DNA from: Narthecium ossifragum
Taxonomy: Eukaryota; Streptophyta; Magnoliopsida; Dioscoreales; Nartheciaceae
Direction of reading: 5' to 3'
DNA length: 64,000 bases
NCBI GenBank assembly: GCA_963920575.1
Contig: OY986965.1
Location: 5,411,134 to 5,475,133, forward strand
This document shows, in pieces, positions 1-12,300 of this stretch. Position numbers and translations under genes: made by a program. Under the pieces are notes generated by a model that saw only the letters and a list, made by a program, of their open reading frames with translations, did no database searches and was not told the DNA's origin. The stretch's first letter is position 1. The number at the start of each line of letters is the position of its first letter.

Positions 1-802
1 CCAAGTCCTTCATTGAGAATTCACGCCCAAGTTGAGATATAAGAGGGTGAAGCAAAGATGTATTACTTCATGTTAAGATCATATCATCGATGTACATGAG
101 AAGATAAATAGTACCAGCTTTTGAACTGTGAACAAAAAGTGAGGGATCTGATGGACTAGATCGAAAACCCAGCTGTAACATGTATGAACTAAACCGATAA
201 AACCATGCTCGAGGTGCTTGTTTTAGGCCATATAATGCCTTCTTAAGATGACACACAAAATCTGGTCTGTTGGGGTCGACATAGCTGGGAGGTTGTTTCA
301 TAAACACCTCTTCATTGAGATCACCATGCAAGAATGCATTTTTGACATCTAGTTGGCGAAGAGGCCAACCCGAAGTGACTGCAATAGAAAGAATAATTCG
401 AATACTGGCAGGACGAATAACAGGATTAAAAGTCTCCGAAAAATTAAGACCTTCTTCTTGAGTATATCCTTTTGCCACAAGATGCGCCTTATAACGGTCA
501 ACGGAGCCATCAGATTTGAGCTTTGTTTTGAACACCCATCGACATCCCACAACATTATGCTTGGTTGGACGAGGAACAAGAGTCCATGTATGGTTTTGAT
601 TCAAAGACCGAATCTCATCATCCATAGCTGCTAACCATTCTGGATGCTTTTCAGCTGTCAAGAACCCCCTCGGCTCTTTAATAGTTATAAGAGCTTGAAA
701 TAACTGAGTAGAAGGTAACTCTGTCATAACATGATACGCACGAGACTTCTTAATCCCATCCTTTGCCCTGGTAAGCATTGGATGAGTGTTGGTAGTAGTC
801 AA
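1..802 (-). pseudogene. copia reverse transcriptase fragment
   Basis: RVT_2-type reverse transcriptase of a Ty1/copia polyprotein. The translation carries the family landmarks: WLAAMDDEI and VGCRWVFKTKL near the start, RYKAHLVAKGYTQEEG, LDVKNAFLHGDL, LKKALYGLKQAPRAW and the catalytic YIDDMILT box. Immediately after that box an in-frame TGA interrupts the frame (about 65-67), and homology continues to the window edge (SLLHPLISQLG...FSMKDL). The reading 5' to it (803-1126) is also shifted. It would have made cDNA from the element's RNA; here it is a relic. No chain terminus or RNase H domain is visible in the window. Confidence 0.9.
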
Positions 803-2644
803 AGGAGATGGATTTGATGAGGAAGAGGGGTGGGTTCGATAACTGATTCAGATTGCCCAATAGACGAAGCAGCAGTAGATGCATCCAATGGAAATAGGAC
901 AGTGTCAGAACAAGGTGCACAAGGTGACACGGCCTTAAACAATGGCTGGAGGTGTCCTTGACGGAACCTGTACCATTGGTTAGCAAAGGAGCTGAAAGGG
1001 ATGGATCAGAGAAGGAAACTAATTCAGCATCATAATTGGACAAATCAGAAATATTTTTTGCAAAAGGAAAAATAGTCTCATAAAAGAGGACATGTCGTGT
1101 GATAAATATCCTCTGTGAGGTACGCTCTAAACACCGAAATCCTTTGTGAAGAGAGCTATAACCAATGAAAACACATGAAGAGGAACGAGGATTAAGCTTA
1201 TGAGAGGAATAATCACGTAGGTATGGAAAACATAGACATCCAAACGTACGTAACTGAGAGAAAGATGGTGACTTACCAAAGAGCAGCTCATAAGGACTTC
1301 GGTCTTCAAGAGTAGGTGTTGGGAGCCGATTGATGAGATAACTAGCTGTCGAAAAAGCATCAACCCGAAGGAATAAAGGAGCATGAGAGTGAAAGAGTAA
1401 GGTAAGGCCTGTCTCGGTGACATGTCGATGTTTTCGTTCAGCAGTACCATTTTGATTTGGGGTATATGGACAAGAGAGACGCTATAAAATTCCACATGAG
1501 GACAAATGATGTTGAAAGCGTCCACTAGTAAATTCAGTTCCCCCATCACATTAGAAGCTTTTGATTTTGGAAGAAAACTGATTTTCTACGAGCTTTTGGA
1601 ATTGCAAAAACACTTCATAGAAATCAGATTTCAACTTTAATGGATAAAACCACGTAAAACGACTAAAGTTATCAATAAAAATGACATAATATCGATAGCC
1701 CAAGGAAGAAATAACTGGGGAGGGTCCCCATAAATCACAATGAATCAATTCCAAAGGAGACGAGCTTCGATTATTATTATCATTTGCAGCAAAAGGTAAA
1801 CGATGACTCTTGCCTAAGCGGTAACCAACACAAAGTTTAGAATCATGATCAGTGAGAGTGTCCGAAAGGACAATACAACCATGTTTGTTTAAAGAAAGAA
1901 ACCAGACGAAATGATGGATGACCAAGACATGCATGCCAAATATGAGACGTAGCATGCAGGGCATTATTAGCAATGTTGGCAATCAAGGCAGAATGACGTC
2001 GATCCAGGACATATAAGCCATTGTCACATCGACCGGTGCCCAACACCACTCTCGTTGACAGATCCTGTATGGTAAAGCCAGAAGATGTAAACGTTACAGA
2101 GCAGTGATTATCCCTAGTTAATTTACTGATTGATAGCAAATTTTTAGTGAGATTAGGGACAACTAAGACATTGTAAAGGGAGAAAGATTGGGATGCTAAA
2201 AGTGAAGTGATGGAACCAGTATGAGCAATCGACAAAGAATGTCCACTACCAACCACCACTCGATCAGTACCAGTATACGGGGACGATTGGTCAAGTGCAG
2301 CAACATCATTTGTCATATGTGAGGTGGCTCCAGAATCAGTATACCACTCAGTTGTATCATGAGAAACCTGTGAGGACACAGTAGTAAAAGCCTCGGCAAG
2401 GTTAGCTTGGTGATGCTTCTTCTTATACCTGTTCCAACACTTGCGAGCTCCATGGCCTAGTTTTTCGCAAATCTGACAAACAATAGCAGACTTAGTATGT
2501 GATTGTGGAGCACCACCGAATCGAGGAGCAGCACTGTTATTGTCAGGAATGCCTCTCTGTTGCTTCCCTCGATAGCTAGGATTAGAACCATGAGAATAGG
2601 AACCACGTTGAGCAGTGAAAGCTGCAGGATAAGGACCTGAGTGA
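803..2644 (-). pseudogene. copia zinc knuckle, protease and integrase region
   Basis: Minus-strand coding relic in several frames. A CCHC knuckle (C-x2-C-x4-H-x4-C, read as CQICEKLGHGARKC) lies at about 2436-2478. The aspartic protease motif WYTDSGATSHM is at about 2320-2350. A GAG-pre-integrase stretch (IWHACLGHPSF) follows. The integrase core then shows all three acidic positions in context: LIHCDLWGP, CDGGTEF and the glutamate of AERKHRH. Frames change near 1900 and a stop lies at about 1550, so the polyprotein cannot be read through. The segment joins the gag part at 5015-5647 once the inserted solo LTR is removed. Confidence 0.88.
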
Positions 2645-2649
2645 CCTTC

Positions 2650-5014
2650 TGTAAGGGCCTAAGTGTTAAATAACCAGGCTTTTATATAAATTGTTGAACT
2701 TTTCCGTAATAAGGTGGTTTTGCAGGGGGTTTCTGCAAAAAATCCCCACCTAACCCCACTACCTCTCTTCTCTCCCGATTTTTCTGGAACTCTCTTCATT
2801 CTCACCTCACAGCCAGTCACCCGAGAGAGAGAGAAAGATCTAGAGAGATCGAGAGAGAGAGAAGAGGGAGCTGGAGAGGGAGTGGGTGGGGGAGACGGAG
2901 ATCGCCTGCGCCGGAGTTAGAGAAGGCGAGATCGGCAGCGAGGGAGAGAGATCGTGAGAGAGGGAGGAAGAGGAGCAGAGAGGGTGAGATCGAGTTGCGG
3001 AAACGATGGAGCTCGCCGGGGAGTGAACCTTCGGTGCGGCTCTCCGTCGGAGTTCTTCCCAATCTCATCCAAGGTGAGCTTCCATCTTCTCCCTCCTTTG
3101 ATTCCGAGTTTTTTGGTGGGTTTTCCGGCGGGTTTGGGGTCTTTTGTGGGGTTCTCCGGCGATGGGTCGCCAGAGACGACGTCGGAGTTGACGGCACTCC
3201 TCTTCCCGGCGACTGCAGCGTCGGGAAAGGGTGGAGGTGAACCCCGACGCCGTCCTCTTTGTCCCTGGGGTTTTTCCCAAGTCGGCAGCCATGTTTCTTC
3301 TCCCGGCCATGGATTCCGGTGAGGATTCCGGCCGGCCCTTCTCTAGTCATGGCCGCCGACCTCTTTGGGAACCTTGCTAGGGACAGCGAGTGGCTTCCCT
3401 TCTTCTCCCCTGGTATTTCTCCTCGGTGCTTGAGCACCCTGTTTGGAGATCCGACGGAACTCTGGCGTGAGCTCCGGTGATCCTTGGGGAGGAAGGTTGT
3501 GCGCTGTGCGCGTCGTTTGCCTAGTGCACTGGTCAGTGCCCTGTGCACGCAGTGCCTTGTGCACGCAACAGCGCCTCGTTAGCTGTTTGCTAACGTGCTG
3601 CTAAAGCCTCTGATGCTCGTTTTTGTCATTTTCCGTGCCATTTGATCGGCTTTTCGTGATCGATCTGATGCGAGTAGTATTAATTTATTTATGGCTCTAA
3701 CGGATTGTAATCCCAACTATTGTGTTTTAGGCGATCGTTTGAGCGGTGGTAAGAGGTCGGAGCGTGACGTGGACCCCAAGGCTTAGGGATCTCACGTCCA
3801 TCGCCTTTTAATCATTTTTGAGGTAGGAGTTACCTCCTAGGATTGTTGTGCTTGTATGCTATATAATTGTGTTGATGCTTTGATATATGTTTGTATGTAT
3901 TTTATTAATCTTGTGTGTATATGCGATGCTATGTTATGCTATGATGATTTCATGTATGTATGTGTAATGAGATTAATTGACCAATTTATTGATTGATTGA
4001 TTATTTATGTGATTTGTGCATACATGCTAGGAATGTCAGGTCTGTCATAGGATAGGGATTATGGTTGGGTCTAGTCAGGTCCTGTAACTAGACTAGTCAG
4101 AGTCTAGGGACTATGTTGATGACTTGACCTGAGGACTTTGATCTGATTAAAGATCTGATTTGAGGATTTGATCTGAATGAGGATATGATTTGAGGATTTG
4201 ATCTGATAGGATGTTGTACCTATACTAGTATACTGAGGCCTTTATAGAGTCTATAGGGGTCTGGGTGAGCGTTGGCGGCCGGACGCGGTGCTGTGCATGT
4301 AAGTAAGACTGCCCAGACTAGCCAGACCATACTAGGATCAGTAAACTAGGATAGGTGGATGTTGTACCTATACTAGTATATGGGGCCGGGTATAGAGTCT
4401 ATAGGGGTATGGGCTAGCGTTGGCGGGCGGACGCGGTGCTGTGCATGTAAGACTTCCCATAGTAGCCAGACCATTCTTGGGCAGTATACTAGGATAGGTG
4501 GGTGTACACCAGTGTCATAGTTGGTGACTCCTACTGGGCTTTAGAGCTCATTTTTGTTAGGTTTGGTTTTTGTGCAGGAGGACCTATGGGTAGGCCAGAG
4601 ACCAGTGCAGTCCATGGAGGTCCTGTGCAGGGATGAGGAGTCATTTTTGTATTTTGCTCATCTCTTATATATGATATGCATGTATATGTTGGATATGAAA
4701 CAAAATTGTATATTGAGGATTTGGCTGAATTATCCTGTATTTTGATGTTTACAAGTCTTATGTATATGAAAATGAATGAGATGAATGAATGCAGGTACAT
4801 GTATATTATTTGAATTGATGTGGGCGTATGTGCCCCTAGTTGTGGTGAATGATTGTAAAGAAAGAAAGATTGTGATTAAATGCTTAGGATGTGTATATAA
4901 ATTATCTGTTGAAAGGTTGTAATAGTGATCTCACGTGCCCGTGCCTAAGGGTCATGTCAAAATTTTCAGTAATTATTTGGGTTATTATATATTAAATTGG
5001 GGCGGGGCGTGACA
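2650..5014 (+). mobile_element. solo LTR of a Ty3/gypsy (Tekay/Del-like) element
   Basis: The segment starts TGTAAGGGCC and ends GGGGCGGGGCGTGACA, i.e. TG...CA. It is bounded by the perfect 5-bp duplication CCTTC (2645-2649 and 5015-5019). No gag or pol lies inside; the longer ORFs are artefacts of GA/CT-rich DNA at about 2760-3560. Its ends resemble, in the same orientation, the reverse complement of the solo LTR at 18228-21284, so both belong to one broad family. Long LTRs with this GGGGCGTGACA end are what I know from chromoviruses; the clade name is inference. It split the copia gag. Confidence 0.9.
4208..4505 (+). repeat. two-copy tandem repeat, period about 149 bp, inside the solo LTR
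   Basis: Copy 1 starts at about 4208 and copy 2 at about 4357. Both begin GGATGTTGTACCTATACTAG and share GTCTATAGGGGT, the GCGTTGGCGG...GGACGCGGTGCTGTGCATG block and an ending CAGACCAT...ACTAGGATAGGTGG. They differ by small indels. Internal LTR duplication of this kind is common and has no evident coding function. Confidence 0.85.
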
Positions 5015-5647
5015 CCTTCCAACGAGCGAAACCAAATGTCTTGACTCTGAGCTCTGGAAACAACATCAGCAAAAGTGGGAAGAGATGTTTCAGACATCAC
5101 CATGGTAGAGAATGTGGATAAATCAGTCCCAAGGCCTCGTAGGAACCAATGAATCTTGTCGGTAGGATCCAAGGGACGACCAATTGAAGATAACTGATCA
5201 CAACCAGTCTTGAAAAGACCTCCATAATCCGCAACTATTCGGGTTCCCTTGCGTAAGGCCTGCAGATCATCCTTTGATTTGAATCTCCCGTGCCTTAGAC
5301 TTGTTAGCAAAGGCAGCCTCTAACGCTAACCAAGCCTCACGGGAAGGGGTGTATCCCAAGACTTCGCCCATGGCCTCCTCTGTCAACGCGGAGTAGATCA
5401 AACTTAGCAACATTTGATCTGCATTATACCACGGCAAGTACGCAGGATTGTTCACCTCTGCTCCAGTACTCGAACAAACCTTCTCGGATGGCGCAGAGAC
5501 AGAGCCATCAATATACTTGAGGAGGCCTTGACTAGACAACAGAGGTAGAAATTGACTCTTTCAGAGGAGGTAATTGGAGGAGTTGAGTTTAATGGTGAGC
5601 ATATGCACCATAGTATTCAGCGGAAGTGGGTTAGAAAAGTCGGCCAT
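5015..5647 (-). pseudogene. copia gag, N-terminal part
   Basis: The start MADFSNPLPLNTMVHMLTIKL at 5647 fits the copia gag N-terminus, 40 bp after the primer binding site. The central gag (UBN2-type) region follows: LSLIYSALTEEAMGEVLGY, AWLALEAAFANKSKAREIQ, then IVADYGGLFKTGCDQLSSIGRP and FLRGLGTDLSTFSTMVMS. A frameshift lies near 5280-5290 and an in-frame stop near 5550. The reading stops at the solo LTR boundary (5014/5015) and resumes at 2644. Gag would have formed the virus-like particle; this copy cannot. Confidence 0.85.
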
Positions 5648-5687
5648 TGGATCGAGAGAAGAAAAAAAAACGACGTTGAGTCGCTTA

Positions 5688-5701
5688 GGCTCTTGATACC
5701 A
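5688..5701 (-). other. copia primer binding site
   Basis: On the minus strand this reads TGGTATCAAGAGCC, matching the usual plant copia PBS core (TGGTATCA.GAGC, complementary to initiator tRNA-Met). It directly abuts the LTR end at 5702 and so fixes the LTR/internal border. Confidence 0.85.
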
Positions 5702-5897
5702 TGTAAAGTAAATGTTTTCCTCAGCACTCATGGCTGGAGGATGTGGGGATTTATTTACATTCAAGAATGTAACTGATGCTACAAGTATGGAAAGTAATTA
5801 CAATACAATATAATCAGATCCTAAACTATAGATGTACAATATTTGAATATTTAAATTGTTATCTTAAGATCTTGGCATATCGGCACATATGCTATCA
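5702..5897 (-). repeat. 5' LTR of the copia element
   Basis: The inner edge is fixed by the PBS: in + orientation the LTR begins TGTAAAGTAAATG at 5702. The outer edge is put at ...GCTATCA (5897) because this restores a TG...CA LTR of 196 bp. The outer boundary is less certain, since the partner LTR is outside the window. Confidence 0.6.
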
Positions 5898-8800
5898 CCC
5901 TCCTATGCTATTAATTTTCCTTGCAAAGAGTCCCTAGGTTAATTTTTCACCAAGCAAAACAAAAATACTTTGAATCCTCTATTGTAAAAATATGGAAAAA
6001 AAATATAAAGGTCGTATTCAAAATCTTTCTCAGGCCGAGTCTGAATATGATTTAAAATAAATTAATCGACAAATTAAAATGACTGAATTATAATTCCCGT
6101 TATTTCTTCAGTGGGATGCATGTTGTTGGTGTTTCTCAGGCTTTTCTTAGCTTTGTTGGTGTTTTGGCGATGTTTTTGGTTGTAATTTTTATGGTGTTTA
6201 GGATCTTGTAATTTTATTTTCTAAAGAATTGATGCCTTTTGGCTCAGTTCTTCGGGGATAAAAAAAGCATGCAGATAAGTAGGCAAAGCGCAGATCGTTA
6301 CGCTACTTCTCTGTTGGCGAGCATGCTTTTAATCAAAGCCCAAAAACAAAGCCCACTATCCTTAATTTCTCTTTGATACTTACAACTCATTTATCGGTTT
6401 TGTTCATCATCCTTATATGGAGAGATGGCTATAACTTAACAAACCTGTTGTCCTACATGGAGCCTATGTGGAGAGGGTTATCCTACGTGGAGCCTAAGTG
6501 GAAGGGGATAGTATGGGAGGGAAGGAAGTTAGTGGGGGACAGTGGGGGGTTATTGAGGAGTTATTAAGGGAGTTGGGAAGAGAGGGTGGTTACCCTGCCA
6601 TGTGACAAGGGGACTTACTAGTACTTATATAGAATACTATATAAACCAATATACTAATATATTTGTAGTGGAATAATTGAGCAATATTATAATATAGGCT
6701 CTATACAGTTAATTGTTATGATACGGAAAATAAAATAAAATAAGTATAATTAAGTTGTATCATACTGGAAATAAGTTTTGCTTGCATATTATAAGAGGAG
6801 AGCAAACACTACATACACATAGAGTAGAAATAAAATACATTTATATATAACTTTAAACTTTGAAGCATGGTCAAGTTGATACCGATCAACCTCGGCCAAA
6901 TTTGTTATCATTTTTGAATGACTTGAGGCGTTATCAAACGAGTAGTTATCGGGCTGGAGCCGGCATCGAGCAAGTCATTATGGAGCTCAAAATTGAGCTC
7001 ATATCAAGCGATTTTTGAGTTGCAAACTGGATTGACGGTCCTATCATGAGTTTAAGTTTAGGTAACTTCCTACCTGTGATATATGAGAAATCGTCGGTGG
7101 ATTATAAGAACGCCAACAAAAGATATGGATATCCCATATCCTTTATTCCCCAACCAACCACATTCTTTGAGCTGACAAATAAGCCATGAAATCATTGCAC
7201 GACGGATACCGGCGCGATCTATGCTACATATTTTGGTGTTTATATCATTTCTAGCTGGGTAGGTCATGCTACTATTGTTCTTTGATATCAACTTTAGCAG
7301 TTGAACGTGGAATTGGCATTGCTACTAATTAATTAAATAGTTCGTTTTCCTCCTTAAATTTTGAAATTAAATAGATCCCACAGATTACCCGAAATATACA
7401 GAAGCATATGTGGAAAAACTCCTCAATAAAAAACAAGAGTACCGTGTACACAAGTTAACAAGACTCACTGTACTGACTCCTCAAATACACGTCGTCGTCC
7501 TCGCACTTGCTCGACTCCTCGAATCACGGTCCACAGTGCTGCTTTTCTTGATTGATTACCTCCACTTCAAATCTCCCTCACAACCATCCTCTCTCTCTCT
7601 TTTCTTCTTTATTTCTTCTCTCCTCAAAATCCGTGGCTCTCTCTCTCCACTCTCTATTTCGTCTCCCGCAATCACCTCTCTCTTTCTTCTCTGTTTCTTT
7701 TTCTTCCGCCCAGATCTCTCCACTTATTCTCTATTCTTCTTTATTTCTCCCTCACAGCCAGCCTATTCTCAGGCTTCTTCTCTCTCCCTTCTTCTTTATC
7801 TCATCCTCACAGCCACACTCAATCTTCTCTCTGTTTTCTTCTCACAGCCCACAACCAAGTCAACCTATATGACATCACTGCCATCAGCCGTACCTCTCTC
7901 CTCTGTTCCTTGGCCACAGCTCCCTCAAAGCCCAGATCCGTTCCTTCTTCTTCCAAAGGCTAGGGCATCATCTCTTTTTCTTGTCGCGGCCGAGCCCCCC
8001 CATCTCTCTTAGCAACATGCCAACATATATACTTAAATATATGTAAGAGCAGTTAGGTTATCTATCCAAGCCGTCTAATTTCGCTTCCCTCCAATCCAAC
8101 GATAGTGATTAATTCTTGGTATAAACTTGATCAAATTTGATGTGACTTGAGCCAATTTGATCTCACTTGATCCAATTTGCTTGAATTAGTCTTGTATGAA
8201 CCATATATCCAATCTAGTTAATTTAAATATTAAATCAACAAAATTTGCCAACTTATATGAAATCTTAATAAGATTCCTTACAAACTTGGTTAAGGGGGCA
8301 AAACGCTAGCAAAAGGTCATAAGTCAAAGCACTCTAAACATATATTTAGTTATTAAAACTAATTCATCATCCCACTATACTGCAATGAAACATGGAGGGT
8401 GGGCCCGTGAAAATCTTTTCTTTAAAACCCGGACTGGGTTTTAGACTAATGGGCTCTGGTCCCGTCCTGAACCCAGATTAGCACGGTCCAGCAGGGCCAA
8501 CACCCGGGCCGATTTTGTATCGGGCTGGGCTATTTGGGCTTTTTGAAGACCCTTATCTAAAGCACTCATGAAACCAGGAAATAGACACAAGGTCAATCCA
8601 CATGTCGGCTTCATGAACTTCCTAAAGAGAAGAAAAGATATGTGTACCGTATGTCCAGCTAATCAAATATGATCGCAAGTTCAAAGCCTATTAGTCTACT
8701 ATATCATCCTCTTTAGCTTTGATGTATTTTTACTAAGTAAAGGTTCAAATCCACAAGATACCTTCATTTATGCATAGACTTTCCTATACCAGCAATGTTT

Positions 8801-9084
8801 TATTCGTTTTAATATTTTAAAAATAGTGGGGCATTGTTGAAGTTTTTCAAAACAAAATCTGTTTTTAGTTAATAATCACCTATTCATGAAGCTTCCATTC
8901 ATGAAAAGACACATACTTATAAGGTTTTGTTTCATATGAAGAGACACCTTTTCATGAAGCATATATTCATGAAGAGGCACATATTCAGCAAGCATCTCTT
9001 CATGTTTAAATTAATATTAAAACCATGAAGAAGTGAAAATGCACTTCTTCATGTGGCAACTACCTCCTATATATACCCCTCATG
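5898..9084. other. intergenic, AT-rich, no gene recognised
   Basis: I see no conserved coding. A LINE-like 3'UTR with a short A tail may lie at about 6110-6268 (TTTTGGCTCAG... then ATAAAAAAA). Strongly pyrimidine-rich DNA occupies about 7555-7990 and only creates low-complexity ORFs. Short direct repeats built on TTCATGAAG lie at about 8880-9010. TGTTGAAG at about 8836 could be a copia LTR start but has no partner. Confidence 0.6.
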
Positions 9085-9297
9085 TAAAATCTTAAACAAG
9101 TGTGGCAACTTGCTTTAGGATTCGAATCAGTTTTGTTTCTATTCATACCTAGGACTGCAAATGTTATTGCTGATAGCATTGCCAAGAGGTGTGAGTTTGG
9201 TTGCACCAGTTTTGAGTGGCATTGTGAGGAGGGGGCTGCGGGCCTAGATCAGATGTTGTAAATAACATTTAGCCCTCGGACTCAATTCATCAAACAA
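9085..9297 (+). pseudogene. LINE 3' end: RNase H tail and 3'UTR
   Basis: One frame reads VWQLALGFESVLFLFIPRTA followed by NVIADSIAKRCEF...AGLDQML and a stop at about 9260. This is the C-terminal part of the RNase H-like domain at the end of plant L1-type ORF2. The UTR then has the LINE-typical GCCCTCGGACTCAATTCATC and an A-rich end (CAAACAAAA). It is a separate, older copy from the LINE that starts at 9354. No target duplication was recognised. Confidence 0.75.
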
Positions 9298-9350
9298 AAC
9301 TTGATCTTTGTTATAGAATCAAGCATAATGTGCACTAACCAAGCTCACTA

Positions 9351-12300
9351 ATCTTTGTTATAGAATCGCTAGGCGCTTCAGGCAGAAGTGGATAGAGGGG
9401 GGAGACAGGAACACCACTTTCTTTCATAAATTAGCATCCTCGCGACGGCATAGATCCAGAGTGTCTGAGCTGGTGCTGGAGTCAGGGGAGGTGTTATCAG
9501 ATTTCTCCAGGATCGCCGAAGCACTCGTCGAGCACTACCAAAAGCTTTCGTGTGAAGCCGATCTTTTTGGTAACGAGCCTCCACTTCCGGAGCTGCCTGT
9601 GTTGGATGCTGCGAAGAGGGAAGAGCTCATTGCGCCGGTCTTCGAGGGGGAGATTTTTGCTGCACTCAAGGATATGAGGCGTGGGAAGTGTGCAGGTCCT
9701 GATGGTCTATCCGCGGAATTCCTCCTCAAGTTCTGACACATTGTGGGGAGGGACCTGGTAGAATTAATTCAGGGTTTTTTTGCCACAGCTAGGCTTCCCC
9801 CGCACTGGAATGAGACCTTTGTCTCGCTCATTCCAAAGGTTGACAACCCAAGACGAGTGAAGGAGTATCGTCCAATCAGCCTGTGCAACGTGTGTTACAA
9901 GGTAATTGCTTCAGTTCTGGCTCGACGGCTTCGAGATGTTATGGGTGATCTGATCAGCGGCGAACAATCGGCTTTCATTCCTGGTCGGAACATCTTCGAC
10001 AACATTGCCTCGGCTCAGGAGCTCCTTCACACTCTGCACCGGGCTCCGCCGACCCGCCCGCTAATGGCGATTAAGGTGGATGTGAGGGCGGCGTACGACA
10101 GCGTCAGATGGATCTTCCTCCGGCGGGTGATGGAGGTGATGCTTTTTCCCCCGCAGTGGATTGAGTGGGTCTTCGGGTGCATTTCCAACTCTTCTTTCTG
10201 TGTCATCGTTAATGGCCGGGTCTGGGGCCATTTTCCTGCCTCCAGGGGTCTCCGACAAGGAGACCCCCTATCGCCTTACTTATTTCTCCTTGTGCAGGAA
10301 GTGCTCTCTCAACTCCTAAAAGGCCGAGGAGGTCTAAAAGGTGTCAAGTTTTATGCGGATCCGAAGGTGTACTCTCACCTCCTATTCGCGGATGACTGTC
10401 TCCTAGTTACACGGGCTTCTCAAGAGGAGGCGCGGCGTACGGTTAGAATATTGGCAAAGTTTTACCATATGTCAGGGTTGGAGATTAACCCCGACAAAAC
10501 CAAGATCCGCTTTTCACCATGCGTCGACGAGGAGCGCCGGCGGAGCATCTGCAGACAGCTAAAAGTGGCGGAGACCAAGGAGGCTTTCAAGTACCTTGGA
10601 GTTCATGTTGACGCTGGGAAACTAAAAGCATCAGACTTCAACGACTTGTTGGCCTCTTTTCAATTGAAGCTGAGCAGCTGGAACGGATTGAAGCTGGCGG
10701 GAGCAGGGAAGATCACCTTGATCAAGTCAGTTCTGCGGGCGACCCCAACTCATTCTTTCTTCGCAACGGAGGTGCCGGCATCTGTGATTAGATCTTTGGA
10801 ATTCATATGCAGAACTTTCCTTTGGGGTGCCAAGAGATCTTCGTGCCGTGTTGCTTGGGATTGTGTGTGCTCGCCAAAGGAGGAGGGAGGTCTCGGGCTT
10901 AGGAAATTTGAAGATTGGCAGCAAGCACTGCGACGGAAGAGAGCTGCGGACCTTATGCTTCAACCCCATTCTATCTGGGCTCAGCTGACCATGTCCAAGT
11001 ACAAGTGGAAGGGTCCTTTGCCGTTGGGAACGATACCGGCCAGGTGTTCAATTCATTGGAGGAGAATCTGTCGCGCCGCCAAAGCACTGCGGCCGAGTCT
11101 GAGATGGACGCCATCGATCCAAAGCCAGGTTAGTCTTCTGGAGGATCTTTGGGTCCTAACTATGCCCCTGTCTATCTCCCCTGCTCCCTTCCATTGTGAC
11201 TTGTTGTCCGGGAACCACTTGGTGGGGGAACTCCTTCTTGCGGATGGGTCGTGGGATGAACGCAAGATCTCCTTCCTTTTTTCCCCTGATCTCAAGGAGG
11301 CGATTTTGAGGATTCGGCCGGAGAGGAGCATTGGTGCTGATCGTGCGGATTGGGTGTTCCATAGCTGTGGACTGATATCCTCTTCTTCTATCTATGCTTC
11401 CTTAGTTCCTGAGAAGTCCAGCAAATGGGTGGGGGAGGAGATGAGTGCCGGGTGGATTAACTTGTGGAAATGCCCAGCTGGCCCACGCGTTTTATTCTTT
11501 CTTTGGAAACTCTTTCATGGCAAGATCCCAACTGCGGCATGGCTTTGGCGAGTGGGAACAATCCAGGATCCCAAGTGTTTGAGGTGCGGGAGCGACCGGG
11601 AAACTATCAGCCATCTGTTCCTCGAGTGCCCATATGCGTTGCAAGTATGGGCTGGGTTGGCGCAGGGCATCGCTCATCCGCTGTCCATAGAGGATTGTTG
11701 GAGTCTCCTTTCATCTAATCCAAAGGTAGGCTCAGGAGTATGGAAAAGTACAGCTGCCTATTGCCTATGGTGGTTATGGAAAGAGAGGAATGCAGTTATT
11801 TTTGAAAATCAGCGGTCGACTCCGGCACAGCTTGTGTGTTTGATTTCGAGGCAAGTGAAGAAGTTCAGAGGCTCTATTCGACCCTACAAGCATCCGCCTG
11901 CACCAACGGGTACCTCCATGCCAACCATGACACTACGAACGGACACAGCGTTTAGTAGCGGCACTGCGGGTTTGGGAGCAGTGTGCTTGGTGAGGGATGA
12001 TCCTTTACCGGCTTGGACTTGGGGAGATCGTTGCCAAGCAAGGTCGGTGGTCGAAGCTGAGCTTTCTGGCCATCAAAGGTGGTCTTGAGGAGGCAGAGCG
12101 TAGGGGCCTTTCGGGCATGGTTGTAGAGTCTGACTCCTTACTAGCAGTAGGCTGCATCAATGGCAGATTTGCTTGGCCTAGAGAGTTGGAGGTGGTACTG
12201 CTAGCGATCTGGAGGGTTGCAACTCAATCTGTGGCCTCTTGCTTCATCCACATCCCCCGCGAGCTGAATTCATTGGCGCACGAGGTAGCTAGCTGGGCTA

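Larger units (their letters stand above)
1..5897 (-). mobile_element. Ty1/copia LTR retrotransposon, decayed, running off the left edge
   Basis: Reading the minus strand from 5897 down gives the copia order: 5' LTR (5702-5897), primer binding site (5688-5701), gag, zinc knuckle, protease, GAG-pre-integrase, integrase, reverse transcriptase. The RNase H end and 3' LTR lie beyond position 1. Gag is physically split by a solo LTR at 2650-5014. Coding is broken by several frameshifts and stops, so the element is dead. Because the 3' LTR is outside the window, LTR divergence and target duplication cannot be assessed. Confidence 0.9.

Noticed and set aside
2714..3564. Several overlapping ORFs on both strands
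   Set aside because: All lie in the GA/CT-rich part of a solo LTR defined by exact TSD and termini. None resembles a protein.
7410..8012. 200-residue + strand ORF rich in Ser, Leu and Phe
   Set aside because: It lies in CT-rich DNA, an overlapping ORF in another frame has the same composition, and there are no domains or conservation cues. A low-complexity artefact.
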